DNA of 9,559 nt from DATJGR01 sp032124855. Its GTDB lineage: Bacteria; Pseudomonadota; Gammaproteobacteria; Pseudomonadales; Azotimanducaceae. Shown here one piece after another: positions 1 to 6,564 of this stretch. The stretch spans positions 1-9,559 of the forward strand of contig JAQBCT010000202.1 in assembly GCA_032124855.1 (NCBI GenBank). Reading direction: 5' to 3'. Position numbers and translations under genes: made by a program. Within the stretch, counting starts at the first letter, position 1, and every line of letters starts with the position of its first letter. Below the pieces are notes generated by a model. It saw only the letters and a program-made list of their open reading frames with translations, searched no databases and was not told the DNA's origin.

Positions 1-155
1 AGGGTGGCGCCGGCATCGCGTGCGGCCTGAAGGAGCTCTTCGGCGATGAGCCAGGGGTGCGAATCGCCATACGTTCCGCGCCCGCCGTTGTCCAGTATTG
101 CGCTCAGGGCTTTGGCCGAGACGGTGACGCAAATGCAGAAAGGGAAGCTATTCAT
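1..155 (-). CDS. Unrecognised protein, N-terminal part only (runs off left edge)
   Basis: An open frame starts at the ATG whose complement is at 153-155 and runs leftwards to the window edge without a stop, giving about 51 residues. The N terminus begins MNSFPFCICVTVSAKALSAI and continues with a Gly/Arg-rich stretch (NGGRGTYGDSHPW) and then a helical, Glu/Ala-rich segment (LIAEELLQAARDAG). The composition looks like real protein: small hydrophobic strand, turn, amphipathic helix. I do not recognise the family. No convincing Shine-Dalgarno sequence precedes the ATG. The gene is divergent from the FAN1 gene, and its start lies about 38 nt from the LexA-like operator, so the two may share control; that is inference. 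Without the rest of the frame, the reality of the gene is probable but not proven. Confidence 0.55.
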   Translation of the reverse strand, partial: MNSFPFCICVTVSAKALSAILDNGGRGTYGDSHPWLIAEELLQAARDAGAT

Positions 156-188
156 GGCGTTGGATCATGCGCGCGGTCCGCAGGCCGA

Positions 189-216
189 TGGATACTGTAA
201 ATCCATACACTATAAT
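189..216 (+). promoter_or_regulatory. Sigma-70-type promoter of the FAN1-helicase operon
   Basis: A perfect TATAAT hexamer lies at 211-216. A TGGATA hexamer, matching TTGACA at four of six positions, lies 16 nt upstream at 189-194. Transcription would start near 223, between the divergent genes. If this promoter is real, the upstream ATG codons at 167 and 215 cannot start the FAN1 protein, which favours the GTG at 245. Read directly from sequence; activity is inferred. Confidence 0.55.
193..212 (+). promoter_or_regulatory. LexA-like SOS operator
   Basis: The 20-mer TACTGTAAATCCATACACTA matches the gammaproteobacterial LexA box layout taCTGT-N8-ACAGta, with one deviation in the core: the right half-site reads ACAC instead of ACAG. 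The flanking TA dinucleotides and the AT-rich centre also fit. It fills the spacer between the proposed -35 and -10 hexamers, where a bound repressor would exclude RNA polymerase. It precedes a nuclease-helicase operon whose helicase belongs to the DinG/XPD class; E. coli dinG is a known LexA target. Binding has not been shown. Confidence 0.55.
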
Positions 217-244
217 GTCGCCTGCCTGGATCATCGGTTGCCGC

Positions 245-1858
245 GTGCCTGCACTTCGTCCGAACGTCCCGCCACCGCCGCACTACTACGCCGATAATAT
301 CGTGCGGCTGCTCACCTCGGTGGATCGGCAGTATAGCGACATCCTGATGGCGAGCGAACGCGACTACATCCGCCGCGTACTGAACCTCGGCATCGATGCG
401 CAGCGTCTCTACGCGCGGATGTTGTCGCGTAAACGCGGGTTGTTGCGCAACGATTCGTTGCACTATCGCGAGGTGCACGACGTAGCGGCGGCGCGCGCGG
501 CGTTGGTCACTGCGGCGCTGCTGGCCGACAACCCCGCTGACCCGGCCGATCAGTACCTTGCGCTGCTCACCCGCGGTGAACTGAGGTTGCTGTTTCCCCG
601 CATGCGCGCGCCGCGCAAGTCACAGCTGATCGACCGGATCGCCGCGCAGTATCCCGACGCCGTCATCCGTAGCCGTGTCTCCCGCTGCCATCCCCAATGT
701 CGCCCGCTCGACCTCGATCGGCTGGCGCTGATGCAGCTGTTGTTCTTCGGCGACGCGCACACCGATCCCACTACGCTGATCCTGGAAGATCTGGGCATGC
801 TGCGCTTCGAGACGTATCCGCTGGACCCAGCGCGCCGCCAGTTTCGCAGCCGTGCGGAACTCGATGATTATCTGGATCTGCTGCTGCGCCGCGAGCAACT
901 GCGGGCGCTGCAATCCGTGTGGTTACCGGGTAGCGTCAGCGAGCTCTTCGAAGCGCTGCGATCGCCGCGCGCCACGCGATTTCTGGAACGTGCGCGCAGT
1001 GGCCTGCTCAATCAATTCGGTCACGTCGCGGAGCGCGCCGGCGAGCGGGATCTCGCGATTGCCATCTACGCATGTTCCTCGCGTCCGCCCGCGCGAGAAC
1101 GTCGGATTCGCCTGCTCAGCCGCGCCGGGGATACCGGCGCGGCAGATCAACTGCTCGCCGACATCGATCGCGAACCGCACAACGCGGGCGAACGCTACTT
1201 TGCTGCGCAATTTCGCTCGCCTCGCCGCCGTCGCCCCCCCAAACCTGTGGAGCTGGTGCTGCGGTTGCCAGGACCGCCCCCAGCATCGGTGGAAGCCGCG
1301 GCGCTGGCTGTGTTGACTCGCGACGGCGGTGCGGGTGCGCACCTGGAGAACGCGCTGCCGCGTGGGATGCTGGGGATCGCGCTGTGGGATGTGCTGTTCA
1401 CACCGGTCGAGTCAGCCTTCGTGAATCCCTATCAGGCTGCGCCGCTGGATCTTTACTGGGGCGACTTTCGCCGCAGTCGTACCGATCTCATCGAGCGCCG
1501 CCTGATGCAGCTGCGCTGCCCCGGCGCGCTGGTCGCAGCCATCGAGCGCACCGCGCTCACAAAACGCGGCATCAGTAATGCGCTGGTGGTGTGGGGCGCG
1601 CTTGGGGATGAGCTTCTCGCGGCAGCGACCGCATCGGTTGGCGCTGCTGCCTGGGTGAAAATATTCGACTACATGCTCGACGACCTCGAACAGTCGCGCA
1701 CCGGATTTCCGGATCTGGCCATCTTCTATGGTCCCGGGGCGTATGCGTTCACCGAAGTCAAAGGCCCGGGCGATCAGTTGCGCCGCGAGCAACTGCTGTG
1801 GTTTGAGTTCTTTGCCCGCGCCGGCATTTCGGCCTCCGTCCTGCGGGTGGTGTGGTGA
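245..1858 (+). CDS. FAN1-type VRR-NUC structure-specific nuclease
   Basis: Bacterial homologue of FAN1 (Fanconi-associated nuclease 1), a structure-specific 5' flap endonuclease/exonuclease that acts on branched DNA and interstrand crosslinks. From the GTG at 245 the protein has 537 residues, normal for bacterial FAN1. Visible parts are an N-terminal FAN1 region (PPPPHYYADNIVRLL), a SAP-like helical segment at about residues 104-140, a TPR-like helical repeat at about 269-330, and a C-terminal VRR-NUC domain. The domain carries GFPDL (Asp490) and EVKGPGDQLR (Glu504, Lys506), the PD-(D/E)XK metal-binding and catalytic residues. Start choice: the frame is open back to ATG 167, and ATG 215 is also possible. 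Both lie upstream of or inside the proposed promoter, so GTG 245 is preferred although it has no clear ribosome site. The last bases overlap the helicase start, implying translational coupling. Family assignment is firm; the start is not. Confidence 0.93.
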   Translation: MPALRPNVPPPPHYYADNIVRLLTSVDRQYSDILMASERDYIRRVLNLGIDAQRLYARMLSRKRGLLRNDSLHYREVHDVAAARAALVTAALLADNPADPADQYLALLTRGELRLLFPRMRAPRKSQLIDRIAAQYPDAVIRSRVSRCHPQCRPLDLDRLALMQLLFFGDAHTDPTTLILEDLGMLRFETYPLDPARRQFRSRAELDDYLDLLLRREQLRALQSVWLPGSVSELFEALRSPRATRFLERARSGLLNQFGHVAERAGERDLAIAIYACSSRPPARERRIRLLSRAGDTGAADQLLADIDREPHNAGERYFAAQFRSPRRRRPPKPVELVLRLPGPPPASVEAAALAVLTRDGGAGAHLENALPRGMLGIALWDVLFTPVESAFVNPYQAAPLDLYWGDFRRSRTDLIERRLMQLRCPGALVAAIERTALTKRGISNALVVWGALGDELLAAATASVGAAAWVKIFDYMLDDLEQSRTGFPDLAIFYGPGAYAFTEVKGPGDQLRREQLLWFEFFARAGISASVLRVVW

Positions 1859-4189
1859 GCGCAGCCCCCGTCGTTCGGCTGAAACTCGCGGTGCGAATCC
1901 TGGCGCAGTTGACCTGCCGCAGCGGTGATATCCACTTTCGATATGACGAAGCCACCCTGAGCCAGGAAGGCATCGCATTACAGAAGCGACTGCAACGCCA
2001 GCGCAGCCCAACGTATCAGCGCGAGGCGGCGGTCAGCGCACGCTGGTGCAACGGCGCAGTGGAACTGTCGCTCGCGGGCCGCGCCGACGGCTTCGACCCC
2101 AGACGCCGCGCTCGTGGAGGAGTTCAAGACCACTCGCGTGGATCCGCAGCGACTGCACGCCCACGCCGGCAGCACGCATTGGGGTCAGCTGCAGCTGTAC
2201 GCAGCGCTTCTGGCGCGCGAGGCGCCGCAACATGCCAGCTGGCGACTGCGCCTGCTTTACTGCCATCCCGATACCTCTGTCGTGACAGCCTTCGAGGAAA
2301 TGCGCACGGGCGCGCAACTGGCTGCGTTCTTCAACACCTGCTGCGAGCACCTTGCCGCGCGTCTGGCGGCACTGGCCCGGCATCGATCGTCGCGCGATGC
2401 GCAACTGCGGTCGCTGGCATTTCCGCACACCGAGTTCCGCGGCGGCCAGCGGCGCCTGGCGGCGGCCGTCTATCGTACCGTGCGTGATGGGGGCGGCATG
2501 GCTGTCGAGGCGCCCACCGGTAGCGGCAAGACCATGGGCACACTGTTTCCTGCATTGCGCGCGATGGGCGATGGACATGCCGATCGCATCGTGTTCCTCA
2601 GCTCGCGAACCACGGGGCAGGTGGCCGCAGAGTCCGCTGCTGCGTTACTCAACACATCCGACATGGTGCGATTGGTGACCGTTACCGCCAAGGCCAAGAT
2701 CTGCTTCATGCCGGAGCCAGTCTGCGACCCGCAGGTGTGTCGATACGCCGAGGGCTACTACGATCGGGTCGAGGATGCCGTCAGTGAACTTATCGAACGG
2801 CGCACGATGAGTCGCGCGGTCATTGAAGACGTCGCGCGCGCGCACCAAGTGTGTCCGTTCGAGTTGACGCTTGACGCGGCGGTGTGGTCGGACGTCGTGC
2901 TATGCGATTACAACTACGTCTTCGATCCCGTGGTGCGCCTGAAGCGTCTGGCCGGCATCGCCGCGGATCGAATGACGCTGCTGATTGACGAGGCGCACCA
3001 ATTGGGTGATCGGGTCCGCGAGGGACTTTCGACCACGCTGCATCGCGCGACGCTGCGCGCGGCACGCGGCGCGATCGATGAGCCCGGAATCGTCCGCCAT
3101 ATGGCCGCCCTCGACCGCCGCTTGCTGGCTGTACGCGCGGAGCTGGTGCGCACACGCGGCGTCCAGCGCGACGCGTTCGAGTGTGCCGTGGAAATGCCGC
3201 AGGGCGTGCTGCGCGCAGCTCAGACACTGCTCGAGGCCCTCGCGGAGTCGGCTACCCAGCGGAGCAATGCCCCAGCAGTGACCGAACTCACGTTCGCGCT
3301 GGTCCGGCTGCTGCGCGCTGCAACCTGGTTTGACGACGCGCGCTTCGCAGTCATCGCGCGAGGCCGGAAGCGCGATATCGAGATCGATATCCGCTGCCTG
3401 GATCCCAGCGTCGCCATCGCTGAAACGTTGGCGGCGTTTCATTCGCATATCCGCTTTTCGGCCACTTTGTCGCCGTTCGACGTCTACGCCCGGATACACG
3501 GACGGACCCGTGCACGGCCGCTGCGATTGCCATCCCCGTTTCCGCCGGATCGGCTGGGTGTTTTCGTGGTGCCCGACGTGAGCACGCTATATCGCGCGCG
3601 AACGCTATCAATCGATGCGCTGGTGGGGGTGCTGGAAACGCTGCTGGCCGCGCAGCGGGGCAACTATCTGGTGGCGCTGCCCTCATTCGAGTACCTGACA
3701 CTTCTCGCCGATGCCTTCGAAGCAAAGACGTCGGGATTCGAGATGCTGCGCCAGCGACGTGCGATGTCGGATGCGGAACGCGCCGACTTCCTGCAGCGCT
3801 TTCGCACGCAGGCTACGCCCGTTGTCGGCTTCGTGGTTCTCGGCGGCATATTCACGGAATCGGTGGATCTGCCGGGCGACGCGTTGATTGGCATTGCGAT
3901 CGTGGGCATTGGTTTGCCGCCGCCAACGCTGGAGCGCGCCGAAATGGCGCTGCGCTATGGCACACCACTCGGTGCGGCGGTGGCATACGAACAGCCCGCG
4001 ATGACCCGTGTCATCCAGGCTGCCGGCAGGCTGATCCGGCGCGAGTCGGATCGCGGGGTGTTGTGCCTCATCGATGCCCGCTTTCTGACACCGACTTATC
4101 GCGGCTATCTCCCCGCACACTGGCAAATCCAGCGCACGCCCGCGCGAGTGTTGCGTTCATCGCTGGCTGCGTTCTGGAATAACCGCTAA
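1855..4189 (+). pseudogene. PD-(D/E)XK nuclease-DinG/XPD-like Fe-S helicase, frameshifted
   Basis: DNA helicase of the XPD/DinG group (COG1199) with an N-terminal Cas4-like nuclease domain. It begins at a GTG that overlaps the FAN1 stop (GTGA). Residues 1-81 read in one frame; from 2102 onward the protein continues in the next frame to the TAA at 4187-4189. Removing one C from the run at 2097-2100 restores a continuous 777-residue protein reading FDPDAALVEEFKT across the join. In corrected numbering, nuclease residues are Glu57, Asp78, Glu89 and Lys91. Walker A is APTGSGKT (Lys225), the DEAH box is 378-381, and motif VI is QAAGRLIRR from 721. Four cysteines (283, 290, 295, 333) fit the Fe-S domain of this family. 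All catalytic motifs are intact, so a sequencing error, a recent mutation or recoding are all possible. The 3' part could be translated separately from GTG 2114, but without the nuclease half. Confidence 0.88.
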
Positions 4190-4208
4190 CCTTGCGCGCC
4201 ATTTTTTG

Positions 4209-4217
4209 AAGGAAGGA
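4209..4217 (+). promoter_or_regulatory. Ribosome binding site of pyruvate kinase
   Basis: AAGGAAGGA is a strong purine-rich Shine-Dalgarno sequence 5 nt before the GTG at 4223. It supports GTG as the start rather than any downstream ATG. Confidence 0.75.
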
Positions 4218-4222
4218 TCCGG

Positions 4223-5650
4223 GTGGAGTTCCGACGCACGAAGATCATCTGCACGATCGGCCCGGCTACTGCCAGCTATCCCATGCTGTCGGCGCTGCAC
4301 GCGGCCGGTATGAATGTCGTGCGCCTGAATATGTCGCACGCCGATCACGCCGGTGCGGCGCGCATCGTGCACTGGATTCGCACGCTCAACCGCCAAGTGC
4401 ACTATCCGGTCGCCATTCTGCTCGATACGCAGGGTCCCGAAATCAGGACCGGTGATATCGCCCAGCCGATGGAGTTGAAGACCGGCGATGTAGTGTCGCT
4501 GGCGGTGCGCGGCGAAGTGGATGTGGAACATCGTTCCATCCAGGTGAACTACGCGGATCTCGTCACCTCCGTGGACGTGGGTGATCGCATCACCATTGAC
4601 AATGGCCTGATCAATTTCGACGTGCTCGAAAAGGATGGCGGCCTGCTGACGTGCCGCGTGGTGGACGGCGGCATGCTGGGCAGCAAGCGCCACGTAAACC
4701 TGCCCGGCGCACGGGTCAATCTACCGTCCATCACGGAGAAGGACAAAAGAGATATCGAATTCGGCATCGCCCACGACGTTGATTTCATCGCGCTTTCGTT
4801 CGTGCGCACGCCTGACGACATTCTTCAGCTGCGGCAGCTGCTGGGTGCGAAAGCGCAGAGCATCAAGATCATCGCGAAGATCGAAGACCGGGAGGGCGTC
4901 AGCAATATCGATGCGATCACGCAGGTTGCCGACGGCGTGATGGTGGCGCGCGGCGATCTGGGGATCGAAACCAATATTGCCGAGATGCCGAATCTGCAGC
5001 GCACGATCGTGCGCAAGTGCCACATTTTCGGCCGCCGCAGCATTGTGGCAACGCACCTTCTCGAGTCGATGATCAATAATCCCATTCCAACCCGTGCCGA
5101 AGTCACTGACGTCGCCAACGCCATCTATGAGGGCGTTGATGCGGTGATGCTGTCGGGCGAAACGAGTGTCGGACGCTACCCGGCACGATGCGTGGCGCAG
5201 CTGGATGAAATCGCGCGAATCAGCGAACGGTTGCCGGGCCTGGGATTTGAACAGGAACTGATCTCGACAACCGACAAGCAGCATCTGGCAACGTCCGCGG
5301 CACGCCTGGCCGAGTCGATCAATGCGGCCGGAATTGTGGTGATCACACGGCGCGGCATCATGGCCGACCTGGTGACCAATTGTCGTCCCCGAACGGTGCC
5401 CATCTACGCGTTCACGAACAACAGCCAGACGCGCAGGCGACTGGTGTTGAACCGTTCTGTGATCAGCTTTCGAACGGCATTTTCGCTGGACCCCGAGAAG
5501 ACCCTGGCGACCGCGTTTCGCGTGCTGATCCAACGTGAAGGGTTATCGCCGTCTGCAAAGGTGGTGGTGATCTCCGACGTGCTCGCGCAGCAGCGCACCG
5601 ACGCCATCCAGATTCGCCCGCTTGATCCAACCGTGAAACAGCTGGATTAA
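4223..5650 (+). CDS. pyk: Pyruvate kinase
   Basis: Cytosolic glycolytic enzyme converting phosphoenolpyruvate and ADP to pyruvate and ATP. At 475 residues it has the full length of bacterial PykF/PykA. The TIM barrel contains Arg34 in VVRLNMSH, the LDTQGPEIRTG segment (its Glu is typical of K+-dependent enzymes), catalytic Lys219 and metal-ligand Glu221 in AKIED, Asp245 in VARGDLG, and Thr277. These align one position off E. coli PykF Lys220, Glu222, Asp246 and Thr278. The B domain lies at about 70-170 and the C-terminal allosteric domain at about 345-475. The usual ATQ after the barrel strand is ATH (His278), followed by LLESM. It starts at GTG with a strong ribosome site, 33 nt after the helicase stop, so it may be read through from that operon or have its own weak promoter. 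Its stop overlaps that of the convergent transporter. I cannot decide between PykA and PykF types. Confidence 0.96.
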   Translation: MEFRRTKIICTIGPATASYPMLSALHAAGMNVVRLNMSHADHAGAARIVHWIRTLNRQVHYPVAILLDTQGPEIRTGDIAQPMELKTGDVVSLAVRGEVDVEHRSIQVNYADLVTSVDVGDRITIDNGLINFDVLEKDGGLLTCRVVDGGMLGSKRHVNLPGARVNLPSITEKDKRDIEFGIAHDVDFIALSFVRTPDDILQLRQLLGAKAQSIKIIAKIEDREGVSNIDAITQVADGVMVARGDLGIETNIAEMPNLQRTIVRKCHIFGRRSIVATHLLESMINNPIPTRAEVTDVANAIYEGVDAVMLSGETSVGRYPARCVAQLDEIARISERLPGLGFEQELISTTDKQHLATSAARLAESINAAGIVVITRRGIMADLVTNCRPRTVPIYAFTNNSQTRRRLVLNRSVISFRTAFSLDPEKTLATAFRVLIQREGLSPSAKVVVISDVLAQQRTDAIQIRPLDPTVKQLD

Positions 5651-6474
5651 GGGGCGAGCGCCGCCCAGCACATCCGCGCCGATACGATAACAAGCAGCAC
5701 GCCGAACGCGCGTCTGAGTGGCGCAGGTGCCAGTCGGTGTGCCACACGTACGCCTAGAGGCGCGAACAATATCGTGGTGCTGACGATGGCAAGCAACGCG
5801 GGCAGGTAGAGATAGCCGAGCAGCCCATCAGCGAGCCGGGTGTCGGCAAAGCCGCGGTGGATATAGCCCAACGTGCCCGCGACGGCGATGGGAAAACCGA
5901 GTGTAGTGGCTGTGGCCGTGGCGCGATGAATCGGGATGTTGAAATAGACGAGTGTCGGCACGATGACATTGCCGCCGCCAATCCCGGCAACGCCGGAGAC
6001 GAGCCCCGCACCGCCCGCGATGCTGGCACATCCGTACTTCCCAGGTAGCACGCGGTGAGGGGCCGGACGCCAGTTGGTGAGCATGACGGTGGCGACGACG
6101 CCCAGGAACGCACCGATCAGTACGCGCAGCGTGACATCGGGCAGTAGCGCGGCCACGAATCCTGCCACATAGCTGCCGAACACCAGTAACGCTGTGAAGC
6201 GTCGCACGATGCTCCAATCGACCATCCCGGCGCGCATCTGTACGCGGGCGCCAGCCGCGCTGGTGAAAATGATCGTGGCCAGTGAGGTGCCCACCGCGAT
6301 CAGGGTGATAGAGGCCGGGCCGGCCATTGCTCCAGCGAGCACACCACTGCGGTCGAATAGCAGAATCAGTGCAGGCACGATGATGATGCCGCCGCCGATG
6401 CCCAGCAGCCCGCCAAGGAAGCCCGCAACGGCCCCCACGATCAGGCAAATCATGGTGAAAAACAGGCTGTCCAA
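5647..6474 (-). CDS. TauE/SafE-family (DUF81) membrane transporter
   Basis: Predicted inner-membrane permease of the TauE/SafE family, members of which have been linked to export of sulfite or uptake/export of small organic acids and sulfonates. The 275 residues contain about eight hydrophobic segments in two similar halves. Each half carries the family glycine motif: GGLLGIGGGIIIVPALIL near the N terminus and SGVAGIGGGNVIVPTLVYFN in the middle. The second half also has the conserved polar stretch HRATATATTLGFP. The start is uncertain: TTG at 6474 gives the full length, and ATG at 6453 gives 268 residues. Neither has a clear ribosome site, and the first transmembrane helix is kept either way. 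The gene is convergent with pyruvate kinase (stops overlap in TTAA) and divergent from matB, about 90 nt away. The substrate cannot be told from sequence. Confidence 0.9.
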   Translation of the reverse strand: MDSLFFTMICLIVGAVAGFLGGLLGIGGGIIIVPALILLFDRSGVLAGAMAGPASITLIAVGTSLATIIFTSAAGARVQMRAGMVDWSIVRRFTALLVFGSYVAGFVAALLPDVTLRVLIGAFLGVVATVMLTNWRPAPHRVLPGKYGCASIAGGAGLVSGVAGIGGGNVIVPTLVYFNIPIHRATATATTLGFPIAVAGTLGYIHRGFADTRLADGLLGYLYLPALLAIVSTTILFAPLGVRVAHRLAPAPLRRAFGVLLVIVSARMCWAALAP

Positions 6475-6564
6475 GTAAAGTAGCCGTCACGTTTGCGCGG
6501 CGAGTCTATGAGAAAACTCTGCGTTGCGCCAAATCCACCTGCCTGCCCACCTTTGTAGACGACT
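6475..6564. other. Divergent intergenic region between the transporter and matB
   Basis: Ninety bases between two divergent starts. It should hold promoters in both directions, but I see no good -35/-10 pair on either strand, no inverted repeat suggesting an operator, and no Shine-Dalgarno sequence close to either start codon. Confidence 0.4.

Noticed and set aside
46..297. An 83-codon plus-strand open frame at the left end
   Set aside because: It crosses the proposed promoter, overlaps the FAN1 start in another frame and opposes the better minus-strand frame; the product has no domain-like features.
1412..2011. A 199-codon minus-strand open frame under the FAN1-helicase junction
   Set aside because: It lies antisense to the VRR-NUC catalytic motifs and the helicase N terminus, and has low-complexity Arg/Gly/Ala composition.
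2114..4189. The helicase as a separate, complete protein starting at GTG 2114
   Set aside because: That start falls inside the nuclease motif (VEEFK), has no ribosome site, and ignores the matching N-terminal half in the other frame.
4151..4207. Possible promoter (TTGCGT, 18 nt, TGGAAT) or terminator (T run at 4202-4207) before pyruvate kinase
   Set aside because: The hexamers match consensus weakly at three and four positions, and no stable GC hairpin precedes the T run, so neither can be supported.
4721..5533. A 270-codon minus-strand open frame opposite pyruvate kinase
   Set aside because: Rich in His, Arg and Asp with no domain logic; it is a shadow of the strongly conserved plus-strand gene in GC-rich DNA.
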